Shown: in pieces, positions 51,915 through 60,994 of the stretch
How positions within the stretch are numbered: position 1 is the first letter of the stretch
Layout of the letters: each line of letters starts with the position of its first letter
Source: Saccharothrix deserti
GTDB taxonomy: Bacteria > Actinomycetota > Actinomycetes > Mycobacteriales > Pseudonocardiaceae
Length of the DNA stretch: 64,000 bases
Reading direction: 5' to 3'
NCBI RefSeq assembly: GCF_009769385.1
Contig: NZ_ML775961.1
Span: 186,001 to 250,000 of the forward strand
Program-made: the position numbers and the translations under genes
Notes under the pieces: model-generated
Database searches by the model: none
What the model was told of the DNA's origin: nothing
Seen by the model: the letters and a program-made list of their open reading frames with translations, nothing else

Positions 51915-53074
51915 TCATCCCGTTCTTCCCACCGGACCTGTTCGACCGCGACCTGCTGCTGGAGGTGGTCGAGCAGGTCGGCCTGACTCCGGATCAGCGG
52001 TTCATCCTCGGCGCGCGCACGGCGGAGTTCGAGGCCGTGCTCCGGGACTCGCTGGGTGTCGCGGACGCGGTGGCGTGCGGCAGCGGCACGTCCGCGTTGA
52101 CGTTGCTGCTGCACGCGATGGGCGTGGGGCCGGGCGACAAGGTGATCGTGCCCGCGTACGGGTGCGCGCCGCTGGCGTCCGCTCCGCTCCTGCTGGGCGC
52201 CACGCCGGTGTTCGCGGACGTCGACCCGTGGACGATGGTGGTCGACCCGGCCGAGGTGGACAAGCTCGTCACCGAGCGCACCAAGGTGATCATGCCCGCG
52301 CACATGTTCTCGGTGATGGCGGACATGCCCTCGTTGCGGCGGATCGCCACCGAGTCGGGCGTGCGGCTGCTGGAGGACTCCGCGGTCGGCCAGGGCGGTG
52401 TGCTCGCCGGACGACCGGCCGGGACCTGGGGTGACGCGGGCGTGTTCTCGTTCGTGCAGGTCAAGACGTTCGGCATGCCCGGCGAGGGCGGCATGGTCGT
52501 CACCGGCGACGCCGCGCTCGGCCGGGCGGTGCGGATGCTGCGCAACCACGGCCAGGACGGCGTGCAGCGGTTCGTGCACCACCGGATCGGCTACAACAGC
52601 CGGTTCGACGAGGTGATGGCCGCCTTCCAGCTGCGCCGGTTGGCCACCCTGCCGCAGCGGCTGGAACGGCGGGCGCGGATCGGCGAGTACTACACGGAGC
52701 GGTTCGCGGGCCTGGCCGGCCGGGGCGTGCTCGCGCCGCCGCCGGGCCGGGACGGGCGCTGCTTCTACGTCTACTCGCTGCTGGCCGACCGGCGGGACGC
52801 GTTGCGCGACCACCTGACCGCCCGCGGCATCGGCACGCACGTCTACTACCAGGCGCCGCTGCCGCGCCAGCCCGCGTTCGCCGGGCACGCGCAGCCGGGT
52901 CGCGAGTGGCCCGCCGCGGAGTCGGCCGCACGGCGGCAACTGGCCATCCCGATCCACCCCCACCTGACCGACGCGCAGGTGGAGCGCATCGCCGACGAGG
53001 TCTGCCGATTCGCGCAGACCTCCGGTTCTGAATCCGGCACCCAGACCGGTCACACAGCTGAGGAGGACCGATGA
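51911..53074 (+). CDS. DegT/DnrJ/EryC1/StrS-family PLP aminotransferase (second copy)
   Basis: A 387-residue paralogue, only distantly like the first. ACGSGTSALTLLLHAMG near 55, VIVPAYGCAPLAS, LLEDSAVGQGG and the Lys in SFVQVKTFGMPGEGGMVV near 185 mark an active PLP enzyme. GTG 51911 overlaps the first copy's stop. Two aminotransferases of this family side by side imply two amination steps, one amination plus a dehydrating (C-O cleaving) step, or a heterodimer; the sequence does not decide. Confidence 0.9.
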   Translation: MIIPFFPPDLFDRDLLLEVVEQVGLTPDQRFILGARTAEFEAVLRDSLGVADAVACGSGTSALTLLLHAMGVGPGDKVIVPAYGCAPLASAPLLLGATPVFADVDPWTMVVDPAEVDKLVTERTKVIMPAHMFSVMADMPSLRRIATESGVRLLEDSAVGQGGVLAGRPAGTWGDAGVFSFVQVKTFGMPGEGGMVVTGDAALGRAVRMLRNHGQDGVQRFVHHRIGYNSRFDEVMAAFQLRRLATLPQRLERRARIGEYYTERFAGLAGRGVLAPPPGRDGRCFYVYSLLADRRDALRDHLTARGIGTHVYYQAPLPRQPAFAGHAQPGREWPAAESAARRQLAIPIHPHLTDAQVERIADEVCRFAQTSGSESGTQTGHTAEEDR

Positions 53075-53994
53075 CGACCACCATCGCGCCCGGATCCACC
53101 GGCGCGTACGTGAAGCTCGCCAAGCTCGACATCATCGACTACTACCTCGGTGTCCTGGTGGTGTGGGCGCTGCTGGCGCCCGCGTTGCGGCTGGACGGCG
53201 GCGTGCTGGCCACGATGGGCCTGTTCCTGGTCGGCGAGGTGTTCGTGATCGTCGCGATGGTCGCGCTGGACGACCTCACCGGGTACCGGGACGGCAGCGA
53301 CATCGCGAACTACGCCCCGGACGCGCCGGCGCGCAAGCTCAACCGCAAACCCCTGGTCGCGGGCACCCTCACCGAGCCGCAGGTGCTGCGGTTCGCGCTG
53401 CTCACGGCCGTGATCGGCGCGGCGGTGTGGCTCGGCGCGCTGGCCATCGCACCGCACCGTCCGCTGTGGACGGTCGTGCTGGTGGCGGTCACCTACTTCT
53501 TCGCGCTGCAGTACTCGTGGGGCGTGAAGCTGAGCTACTGCGGCTTCCAGGAGTTCTTCCTGGCCGCGCTCGGCTGGGCGCTGGTGCTGGCGCCGTACGG
53601 CCTGGTCACCGGCGGGGTGGACGGCGTGGTGGTCGTGCAGGCGCTGATCTTCGGCCTGGGGCCGCTGCTGTTCGGTGTCTACTCCAACACCAACGACGTG
53701 GCGGGCGATCGGCGGGTCGGGCGGCCGACGGTGGCCGCACTGACCTCGCCGCGCGGCAACATGCTGTTCGTCAGCGCCGTCTCGGGGTGCGAGCTGCTGC
53801 TGATCCTGGCGCTGCCGCTGGTCGGCGGGCCGTGGTGGTTCCCGCTCGCCCTGCTGCCCACGATCCTGTTGCGGTTCAAGCAGTTGCGCGTCGGTTTCGG
53901 CGAGGGCGACATCCTGCGGGCGCGGCGGATCGGCATCGACGTCCACCGGGTGACCGTGGTGGCGCTGGTCGTGGTGAACCTGGTGGTGCGGTGA
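53071..53994 (+). CDS. UbiA-family membrane prenyltransferase
   Basis: A 307-residue integral membrane protein with about eight or nine helices. The two Asp-rich metal-diphosphate motifs are ALDDLTGYRDGSD with RKLNRKPLVAG (near 70-95), and YSNTNDVAGDRRVGRPT (near 207-223). UbiA enzymes move prenyl or other groups from a diphosphate to an acceptor; the acceptor here is unknown and is probably polar, given the sugar-type neighbours. ATG 53071 overlaps the aminotransferase stop and the UbiA stop overlaps the flavoenzyme start, so the operon is continuous. Confidence 0.88.
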   Translation: MTTTIAPGSTGAYVKLAKLDIIDYYLGVLVVWALLAPALRLDGGVLATMGLFLVGEVFVIVAMVALDDLTGYRDGSDIANYAPDAPARKLNRKPLVAGTLTEPQVLRFALLTAVIGAAVWLGALAIAPHRPLWTVVLVAVTYFFALQYSWGVKLSYCGFQEFFLAALGWALVLAPYGLVTGGVDGVVVVQALIFGLGPLLFGVYSNTNDVAGDRRVGRPTVAALTSPRGNMLFVSAVSGCELLLILALPLVGGPWWFPLALLPTILLRFKQLRVGFGEGDILRARRIGIDVHRVTVVALVVVNLVVR

Positions 53995-55340
53995 TGGGCG
54001 TGGACGTCGACGTGGCCGTGATCGGCGCGGGAGTCGCCGGTCTGGCCGCCGCGCACGAGCTGGCGCGGGCGGGCCGCGAGGTGCGGGTGTTCGAGGCGGC
54101 GGACCACGTCGGCGGCCGGATGACCACGCGGCGGGTGTCCGGGTTCGTGGTCGACACGGGCGCCGAGCAGATCTCCACCCGCGGCTACCCGCACACGTGG
54201 GAGTTGTTGCGGCGGTTGGGACTCGACGACGCCGTGCCGAAGATCGGGCGGCAACTGGGCGTGTGGCGCGGCGGCCGGGTCCGGCGGGGGCTGGCGCACC
54301 CGCTGGGCATGGTCACCGGCGCGGGGATGTCCGTCCGGGCACGGGTGGACTTCGTGCGCGCCACGCGCGGCCTGGCCAAGCGGAACGTGTCCGACACCGA
54401 ACGGCCCGAGGCGTCCAGGCTGGGCACGGCCACCGTCACGGAGTTCGCCGCGCCGTACCACCGTGACCTGCTGGAATACCTGTGCCAGCCGGTGGTGTCC
54501 GGGTTCTTCGGGTGGCGGCCGGAGCACTCCGCCGCCGCGCCGTTCCTGGGCCTGCTCGGCGCGATCGGCCCGTCCACGGCGTGGCGCACCTACGACGGCG
54601 GCATGGACGTGCCGGCCCGTGCGCTCGCCGCTCCGCTGGACGTCACCACGTCGTTCCCGGTGCGGGAGGTCCTGGCCGGACCGGGGTTCGCGCGGATCAC
54701 CGGTGACGGCACGGAGTTGCGCGCCCGGTCCGTGGTGCTCGCCGTGCCCGCCCCCGTCGCGCGGCAGGTCTACGTGAACGCGCCGCCGCACGAGCGGCCG
54801 TTCCTGGACGCGTGCACGTTCACGCCGATGGTGAAGGTGCACCTGATGCTGGACCACCGCCCCGAGTCGCGCGTGTACCTGCTGGCCGTGCCGCGATCGG
54901 AGAGCCCGTCGGTGTCGGTCGTGCTGTTCGACCACCTCAAACACCCCGACCGGGCGCCCGAGGGCCGCGGCCTGGTGACGTTGATCGCGAGTCCGGTGAT
55001 GGCGCCGGCGCTGCTGGACGCGCCGGACGACGAGGTGGTGCGCGTACTCGCCGACGAAGCCGAGCGGTTCGTGCCCGGCCTGCGTGCGGCCGTGACGGAG
55101 TCGGTCGTGCACCGGTTCCGGCACGGACTGCCCGAGGCCACGCCGCATGCCCTGGCGTTGCGCGGCGAGTTCGCGTCCGGGCTGGGCGGGGTCGTGGACT
55201 ACGCGGGCGACTGGGTGAGCTTGACCCCGTACAGCGAGGCCGCCGTGCGGTCCGGCCGTCACGCCGCCGCACGGGTGCGGGCCAAACCCCCGTCCAGCAC
55301 CGTCCCGTCGGACATCCGCAGCAGGAGGCAGCACACGTGA
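53994..55340 (+). CDS. FAD-dependent oxidoreductase (protoporphyrinogen-oxidase/CrtI-like)
   Basis: A 448-residue flavoenzyme. The dinucleotide site is VAVIGAGVAGLAAAHELARAG, followed by GGRMTTRRVSGFVVDTGAEQI (near 40-60), the classic start of amine oxidase/desaturase-type proteins; DWVSLTPYSEAAVRSG near the end is the FAD-closing motif. It could desaturate or saturate the prenyl chain placed by the preceding UbiA protein, as geranylgeranyl reductases do in other pathways, or oxidise an amine. ATG 53994 (TGATG overlap) is preferred to GTG 53991. Confidence 0.87.
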   Translation: MGVDVDVAVIGAGVAGLAAAHELARAGREVRVFEAADHVGGRMTTRRVSGFVVDTGAEQISTRGYPHTWELLRRLGLDDAVPKIGRQLGVWRGGRVRRGLAHPLGMVTGAGMSVRARVDFVRATRGLAKRNVSDTERPEASRLGTATVTEFAAPYHRDLLEYLCQPVVSGFFGWRPEHSAAAPFLGLLGAIGPSTAWRTYDGGMDVPARALAAPLDVTTSFPVREVLAGPGFARITGDGTELRARSVVLAVPAPVARQVYVNAPPHERPFLDACTFTPMVKVHLMLDHRPESRVYLLAVPRSESPSVSVVLFDHLKHPDRAPEGRGLVTLIASPVMAPALLDAPDDEVVRVLADEAERFVPGLRAAVTESVVHRFRHGLPEATPHALALRGEFASGLGGVVDYAGDWVSLTPYSEAAVRSGRHAAARVRAKPPSSTVPSDIRSRRQHT

Positions 55341-56890
55341 GGCCGCACGACATGGGCACGCTGTTCGACGAGGTCGCGGCGCGCGACCCGCACACCACCG
55401 TCCACCTGGACCGGCCGTTCGACATCGTGCCGCCCGGTTTCGGGTCGGGCGTCGACTACACGGTGCCGCAGCTGGCCGGGCTGGTCCGCGAGGCGTCGGG
55501 CTGGCTGTACGCGGCGGGCGCACGCCGGGGTGACCGGGTGGCGGTGGTCAAGCGCAACCACTACGACTACGACCTGCTCGCGTGCGCGGCGGTGCGGATC
55601 GGCGCGGTGCCCGCGCTGCTGTCCGGGCACCTGGCGGACGACGTGCTGGAGATCCTGCTCAAGCGGCTGGATCCGGCGGTGCTGGTCACCGACCGGGTGC
55701 CGCCGACCGGTCTGGCGCGGCGGGTGCTGGCGCTCGGCCCGCCGGTGCCGGGTGCGCTGACGTTGGACGACGTGCGCGGCTCGCGGGCGCCCGCGCCCCG
55801 GCGCAGGCAGGACGACGATCCGCTGGTCGTCAACCACACGTCGGGCACGACCGGTGTGCCGAAGCTCGTCGTGCACACGACCCGCACGATCGTGCACCGG
55901 CTGGCCCGGTTCGAGGCGGTGCGCTGGCCGGTGATCGGTGTGCGACGTGATGACGTGGTGGCCAACGCCAGCTCGTACGCGCACGGCCGCACGTTCTGCT
56001 GGACGGCCAGCGTGTTCTGCCTCGCGCCGCGCAGGATCGTGCTGCTCAGCGACCCGGCGTCGGCGTCGTCCGTGCTGGCGGAGCACCCGCCGACGACGTT
56101 GGAGGCGCTGCCGTCGGCGTACGTGCGGTGGCAGCCGTTGGCGGCGCGGCCGGACAACCCGTTCCGCGACGTCCGGCTGTTCGTCAGCACGTACGACGCC
56201 ATGCACCCGCCGGCGATGCGGGCGATGTTGCACGCGTCCCGCCGCAAGCGCCCGCTGTGGATGCAGGGCTGGGGGCAGACCGAGACGGGTCCGCTGACGT
56301 TCCGGTTCCTCACCCGGCGCGCGCTCGACCGTTCACCCGATGCCCGTGACCTGGGACGTCCCGTGCCAGGTCGGACGCGGCTGCGGGTGGTGGACCCGAC
56401 GACGTTCACGCCCGTGCCGCGTGGGCGGCCGGGGTTGGTGCTGGCGCGGACGGCGGCGCGGTGTGTCGGGTACGTGGGCGAGCAGGACCGGTGGGAGGCC
56501 AAGAACACCGGGCCGTGGTGGAACACCGGCGACCTGGGCGTGCTGACCCGCGGCGGCGCGGTGCGGCTGCTGGACCGCGAGGTGGACGCGGTGCCGGGGC
56601 TGAGCTGCCTGGAGGTGGAGGACCTGGTCGAGGACCGGCTGCCCGAGGTGGTGGAGTGCGTGGTGCTCGGCACGCCCGGCCGGCGGCCGATCCCGGTGCT
56701 GGTGATGTCCGGTCCGCTGGACCCGATGGTGTGGCGGCGGGCGGTGTCCGACCTCCCGCCGATGTCGGAGCCGCACGTGCTGGCGTGGGAGGACGTGCCG
56801 CGCACCGCCACCGGCAAGGTGCGGCGGCTGGACCTGCTCACCCGGCTCGTCGGCAGCGCCGAGACCTACGGCACCGGGCGGTGGACGTGA
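55337..56890 (+). CDS. AMP-dependent synthetase/ligase (first copy)
   Basis: A 517-residue acyl-activating enzyme. The P-loop-like core is VVNHTSGTTGVPKLVVHTTR near 170, with WGQTETGPLTF near 320, WNTGDLGVL near 400 and TATGKVRRLD near the C-terminus carrying the catalytic Lys. It is a full two-lobed ligase. AGGAGG at 55323-55328 precedes the GTG, which overlaps the upstream stop. The acyl substrate is unknown. No carrier protein is encoded in this operon, so the product is probably an acyl-CoA or an acyl-adenylate used directly. Confidence 0.88.
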   Translation: MRPHDMGTLFDEVAARDPHTTVHLDRPFDIVPPGFGSGVDYTVPQLAGLVREASGWLYAAGARRGDRVAVVKRNHYDYDLLACAAVRIGAVPALLSGHLADDVLEILLKRLDPAVLVTDRVPPTGLARRVLALGPPVPGALTLDDVRGSRAPAPRRRQDDDPLVVNHTSGTTGVPKLVVHTTRTIVHRLARFEAVRWPVIGVRRDDVVANASSYAHGRTFCWTASVFCLAPRRIVLLSDPASASSVLAEHPPTTLEALPSAYVRWQPLAARPDNPFRDVRLFVSTYDAMHPPAMRAMLHASRRKRPLWMQGWGQTETGPLTFRFLTRRALDRSPDARDLGRPVPGRTRLRVVDPTTFTPVPRGRPGLVLARTAARCVGYVGEQDRWEAKNTGPWWNTGDLGVLTRGGAVRLLDREVDAVPGLSCLEVEDLVEDRLPEVVECVVLGTPGRRPIPVLVMSGPLDPMVWRRAVSDLPPMSEPHVLAWEDVPRTATGKVRRLDLLTRLVGSAETYGTGRWT

Positions 56891-57654
56891 CCACGTACGT
56901 CTTCGACCGCGCGCACGTCGCCGAGCAGCACCGCTGCCTGGCCGCCGCGTACGACCCGGTGACGTTCGCCCGGCTGGCGCAGACCGGGATCCGGCCCGGC
57001 TGGCGGTGCCTCGACGTCGGCGCGGGCGGCGGCAGCGTGGCGCACTGGCTGGCCGGGCGTGGCGCGACGGTGGTGGCCACCGACGTGCAGCCGGAGCACG
57101 TGGCGCCCGCGCCCCGGCTGACCGTGCTGCGGCACGACGTGGTGTGCGACCCGTTGCCCGAGGCCGAGTTCGACCTGATCCACGTGCGGCTGGTGCTGCG
57201 GCACCTGCCGGAACGGGACGGGGTGCTGCTCAAGCTCGTCTCCGCGTTGAAGCCGGGCGGGTGGTTGCAGGTGGACGAGTTCGACAACTCGTACAGCCCG
57301 GTGCTGCTCGCGCCGGACCGGCGGGCCGGCGAGCTGTACGAGACGTTCCTGGCGGTCAAGGAGAGCGTGTTCGAGGCGTTCGGCGTGGACGGCGGGTGGG
57401 GGCGCAAGGCCGCCGGTGCGATGGCCGCGGCCGGGTTGGTCGACGTGGACCCGCGGGTGGTCGTGCACCCGTGGCGGGCCGGATCGCCGGGCGTGCGGCT
57501 GCTCGCGCACACCACGCACATGTTGCGGGACAAGCTGGTCGCGGCCGGGATGACCGACACGCAGCTGGCCGCCGTGCGCGGCGTGCTGGCCGACGAGCGT
57601 TTCCTGGCCACCTCGCCCGTCGTCTACTCGGTGCACGGTCGGCGGGCCGCATGA
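56887..57654 (+). CDS. Class I SAM-dependent methyltransferase
   Basis: A 255-residue methyltransferase. SAM motif I is CLDVGAGGGSVAHWLAGRG near 40, the acidic residue after strand 2 is VVATDVQ, and LKPGGWLQVDEFD near 120 follows the usual post-II motif. GTG 56887 overlaps the ligase stop. Coupled translation with the ligase and CoA-transferase genes suggests O-, N- or C-methylation of the acyl part or of the final product. Confidence 0.85.
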   Translation: MTTYVFDRAHVAEQHRCLAAAYDPVTFARLAQTGIRPGWRCLDVGAGGGSVAHWLAGRGATVVATDVQPEHVAPAPRLTVLRHDVVCDPLPEAEFDLIHVRLVLRHLPERDGVLLKLVSALKPGGWLQVDEFDNSYSPVLLAPDRRAGELYETFLAVKESVFEAFGVDGGWGRKAAGAMAAAGLVDVDPRVVVHPWRAGSPGVRLLAHTTHMLRDKLVAAGMTDTQLAAVRGVLADERFLATSPVVYSVHGRRAA

Positions 57655-59066
57655 CGTCGACGTTGACGGCGGTGCCGTGGTCCGGGCCGGTGGACCTGCC
57701 GCTGGGCGGTGAGCTGGACGTGCAGGCGGCGTGCGGGCTCATGGAGGTGCACGGGCGCCGGTTCGGTCGGCCCACCGCGCTCGGGCTGGACTACGCGTCG
57801 ATTGTGGCTGCGGAGCTGGACGCGATCGGTGCGTTGGCGCTGGACGTGGCGCGGTTGCGCGGTGTGCCGGTGCGGACGGTGTCCACTTCGGTCGCCCAGG
57901 CGGCGTTGTTGGCGGTGTCGCAGTACCTCGCGGCGGCCACGGCGGACGAGCCGGGGCCGGTGAGCGCGGGGGTGGGCGGGCCGCCGTTCGTGTCCGGCGA
58001 CGGGGTGGCGTTCGAGATCGAGGCGTTGGACGCGGAGGTGTGGCGGCGGTTCTGGGCGGCGTTGGAGGCCGATCCGGGTGCGGTGGCGCGGGCGTGGCGG
58101 CCGTTCCAGCAGCGGTTCGCCACCGCGACGTGCCCGTTGCCGGCGGAGCTGACCGGGTTGACCGCGCGGCTGCCGATCGTGCTGCTGGAACGGGTCGCCG
58201 TGGCGACCGGGACGACGCTGGTGCGGGTGGCGCACCGGGCGGTGGACGACCTGCCGCCGTACCTGGTCCGGCCGTTGGGTGCGGAGTCGGGCCCGGTGGG
58301 TGACGGGGCACCGCACCACGCCGGCGTGCTGCCGTTGTCGGGACTGGTGGTGCTGGAGTCGTGCCGGCGGGTGCAGGGGCCGTTGGCCGGGCACCTGTTG
58401 TGGCAGCTCGGGGCGTCCGTGGTGCGGGTCGAGCCGCCGGGTGGCGATCCGCTGCGGGGTGTGCCGCCGATGTCCGGTGACGTGTCGGCCCGGTTCCACG
58501 CGTTGAACCGGGGCAAGCGGGTGGTGGAGGCCGATCTCGGTACCGTGGCCGGGCGGCGGGAGCTGCTGGAGCTGGCGTCGGGTGCGGACGTGTTCCTGCA
58601 CAACTGGGGGCCGGGGAAGGCTGAGGCCTGGGCGTTGCGGGCGGTCGACCTGGCGCGGGTGCGGCAGGGGATCGTGTACGCGCACGCGTCCGGGTGGGGT
58701 GACGAGCTGTGGTCCGACTCGCTGGGGCCGCGGTCGCCGTTGGGGACGGATTTCGTGGTGCAGGCGCATGCCGGGGTGCCGCCGTCGCTGATGACGATCG
58801 TGGACGTGTTCGGCGGGGTGGTGTGCGCGCGGGGCGTGGTGGACGGCCTGGTGCGGCGGTTGCGGTCCGGGGTGGGGCAGTCGGTGGCGTCGTCGTTGCT
58901 GTCGGCGGCTTCGCGGTTGAACGCTCGGGCGACGCGGCGGTGCACGGCGCCGTTGAGCGTGCCGGTGTGCACGGATCTGGCGGCGTTGGGTCGGGATTCG
59001 CGGTTTTCGCGTGCCGTGGTGCGGGACGGGTGTGTGGTGCCGGTGTCGGCGTGGGAGTTCGGATGA
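57651..59066 (+). CDS. CaiB/BaiF family III CoA-transferase with rearranged halves
   Basis: A 471-residue protein. The normal CaiB N-terminal part (LVVLESCRRVQGPLAGHLLW, then GASVVRVEPPGGDPLRG, then FHALNRGKRVVEADLG) starts only near residue 225. Residues 1-220 instead resemble the middle and C-terminal CaiB part (QAACGLMEVHGRRFGRPTAL, GLDYASIVAAELDAIGALAL). Each half has an Asp in the position of the catalytic Asp (GLDYAS and IVDVFGG). The protein thus looks like a C-part/N-part fusion or two partial copies. It would move CoA between acyl groups, in line with the two adjacent ligases. ATG 57651 overlaps the methyltransferase stop. Confidence 0.78.
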   Translation: MTSTLTAVPWSGPVDLPLGGELDVQAACGLMEVHGRRFGRPTALGLDYASIVAAELDAIGALALDVARLRGVPVRTVSTSVAQAALLAVSQYLAAATADEPGPVSAGVGGPPFVSGDGVAFEIEALDAEVWRRFWAALEADPGAVARAWRPFQQRFATATCPLPAELTGLTARLPIVLLERVAVATGTTLVRVAHRAVDDLPPYLVRPLGAESGPVGDGAPHHAGVLPLSGLVVLESCRRVQGPLAGHLLWQLGASVVRVEPPGGDPLRGVPPMSGDVSARFHALNRGKRVVEADLGTVAGRRELLELASGADVFLHNWGPGKAEAWALRAVDLARVRQGIVYAHASGWGDELWSDSLGPRSPLGTDFVVQAHAGVPPSLMTIVDVFGGVVCARGVVDGLVRRLRSGVGQSVASSLLSAASRLNARATRRCTAPLSVPVCTDLAALGRDSRFSRAVVRDGCVVPVSAWEFG

Positions 59067-60541
59067 GTTGGACGTCGTCCACCGGGGTGGTGTTGCGGGA
59101 TCTGGTGCCTGCCGCGTTGCGCCGGTCCTGGGTTGCGGCGGGGTACTGCCCGGATCGGGATCTGTACTCGTTGTTCCGTGCCCGGGTGTCGGCGCATCCC
59201 CTTCGTACGGCGGTGATCGACGACTTCGGGTCGATGGATTACGCGTCGTTGGACCGCGCCGTGCGGCGGTTGGCGACGTTACTCCGTGGTTATGGTCCCT
59301 CCGACATCATCGGTATCGACCTGCCGAACGGACGAGAGGGGGTGGTGGCGGAACTGGCGGTGGCGGCGGTGGGTGCGGTGGCGGTGCACCTGCCTGATGG
59401 GCACCTGTCCGGTGGCGGTTCGCCGGTGGTGAGCACGGTGATCACCGACGTGTCGGCGGCGTTGGAGTCCGAGGGGGACGCTCCTTGGTCACCGGTCACG
59501 GTCGACCCGGAGGCACCCGCGCGCATCCTGGTGTCGTCGGGCTCGGAGGCGGCGCCGAAGCTGGTGGCCTATTCGCACAACGCGTTCGCCGGTGGTCGGG
59601 GCAACTACGTGCGGGCGGTGCACGGTGGTGTGGCGGTGCCGCGCGACCTGGTGCTGGTGCCGTTGGCGTCGGCGTTCGGTTCGTTCGGGGTGGCGATCAC
59701 GCTGTGCCGGTTCGGCGGGACGGTGATGCTGATGCGGCGGTTCGACGCGGCGGCGGCGTTGCGGATGGTCGGGGAACACCGGCCGACGCACGTGTTCGGC
59801 GTGCCGACGATGCTGCGCCGGATGGCTGCCTCGCTGTCCGCCGTGGCGTCCACTGTGGACACCTCGTCGGTGCGTGCGGTGGTGTCGAGCGGTGACGTGC
59901 TGACGCCGGAGACGTTGTCAGTGGTGCGTGCGGCGTTCGGCCGCCCGGTGATCAACATCTACGGCTCGTCGGACGGCGTGAACTGCCACACGTCCACGCC
60001 CGAGCACGGTGTCGGCCGACCGGACCCGGCCGTGACCGACATCCGGGTCGTGGACGGGGAGATCTGCGCGCTGGGCCCGATGACACCGCTGTGCTACGTC
60101 GACGCGCCGGAGCTGGACGAGCGCCACCGCCTGCCCGGCGGCTGGGTGCGAACCGGTGACGAGGGCTACTTCGACGCCGACGGCACACTGCACGTGGTGC
60201 GCCGCCTCAAGCGCGTGGTGATCCGGGGCGGCTACACCATCAGCCCCGCCGAGGTGGAGCTGGTGCTGGACGGCCACCCCGGCGTGGCGGAGGTGGTGTG
60301 CGTCCCCATCCCGGACCGGGACCTGGGGGAGCGGCTGTGCGCGTGCGTCGCCATGCGCCCAGGCCACCGGCCGCTGTCGTTGGTGCAGCTCACGGCGTTC
60401 CTGAAAGAACGCGGCGTGAGCCGCCGCAAGCTGCCCGAACGCCTGGTGGTCCTGCCGGAACTACCGCTGGGGCGCACCGGGAAGGTCTGCCTGCGCACGG
60501 TGACCCGGCTGGCCGCCGAGCAGCACGGGGCCGCGCTGTGA
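59063..60541 (+). CDS. AMP-dependent synthetase/ligase (second copy)
   Basis: A 492-residue acyl-activating enzyme. The phosphate-binding motif is reduced to VSSGSEAAPKLVAYSH (near 158), lacking the usual TSGTTG-x-PKG. INIYGSSDGVN replaces the YGxTE core, while the rest is normal: GWVRTGDEGYFD, VIRGGYTISPAEVE and LPLGRTGKVCL with the C-terminal Lys. It may be specialised but is likely active, as several degenerate-motif ligases are. It is not a copy of the first ligase. ATG 59063 overlaps the CoA-transferase stop. Confidence 0.83.
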   Translation: MSWTSSTGVVLRDLVPAALRRSWVAAGYCPDRDLYSLFRARVSAHPLRTAVIDDFGSMDYASLDRAVRRLATLLRGYGPSDIIGIDLPNGREGVVAELAVAAVGAVAVHLPDGHLSGGGSPVVSTVITDVSAALESEGDAPWSPVTVDPEAPARILVSSGSEAAPKLVAYSHNAFAGGRGNYVRAVHGGVAVPRDLVLVPLASAFGSFGVAITLCRFGGTVMLMRRFDAAAALRMVGEHRPTHVFGVPTMLRRMAASLSAVASTVDTSSVRAVVSSGDVLTPETLSVVRAAFGRPVINIYGSSDGVNCHTSTPEHGVGRPDPAVTDIRVVDGEICALGPMTPLCYVDAPELDERHRLPGGWVRTGDEGYFDADGTLHVVRRLKRVVIRGGYTISPAEVELVLDGHPGVAEVVCVPIPDRDLGERLCACVAMRPGHRPLSLVQLTAFLKERGVSRRKLPERLVVLPELPLGRTGKVCLRTVTRLAAEQHGAAL

Positions 60542-60583
60542 CCGTCCGGTGGGTTGTGGCTCGGAGACGATTGGGAGGTGGTT

Positions 60584-60994
60584 GTGATCAGGCTCGATCC
60601 GTTTACCGGGCCGGGGTTCGCCGCGTTGAACGCGTTGGCGAAGGCGGTGGGCGACGTTGACCTGCCGGCCGGGCTCGTCGAGCTGGTGCGGTTGCGGTGT
60701 TCGCAGATCAACGGGTGTGCCTATTGCATACGGCTGCACGGCGACGCGGCGGCGGCGTTGGGGGAGGAGCGCGACGTCTCCGCCTGGCGGACCGATCCTG
60801 CCTTCACGGGCGTGGAGCGGGCCGTGTTCGCGTTGGCGGAAGCGGTGACGTTGGTGCACGACGGGCACGTGCCGGACGCCGTCCTCGACGCCGCGATCCG
60901 GGCGCTGGGGGAGGTGCGGACCCAGCAGGTCGTGTGGGTGGCGATCGTGATCAACGCGTACAACCGCCTGGCGATCAGCGCGCGGCTCGTATGA
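60584..60994 (+). CDS. Carboxymuconolactone decarboxylase/AhpD-family protein
   Basis: A 136-residue all-helical protein. RCSQINGCAYCIRLHGDAA near 40-57 holds the CxxC plus His that AhpD-type peroxidases use; LGEVRTQQVVWVAIVINAYNRL matches the family's last helix. GTG 60584 has GGGAGG five bases before it, better than an upstream GTG at 60554. Unlike its neighbours it does not overlap the previous gene (42-base gap) but overlaps the next. The role may be thiol redox or a lyase step. Confidence 0.85.
   Translation: MIRLDPFTGPGFAALNALAKAVGDVDLPAGLVELVRLRCSQINGCAYCIRLHGDAAAALGEERDVSAWRTDPAFTGVERAVFALAEAVTLVHDGHVPDAVLDAAIRALGEVRTQQVVWVAIVINAYNRLAISARLV

Noticed and set aside
57739-59082. Minus-strand frames of over 440 codons opposite the CoA-transferase
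   Set aside because: They are dominated by Pro, Thr, Ala and Arg and are mirror images of a coding strand with clear CaiB motifs.
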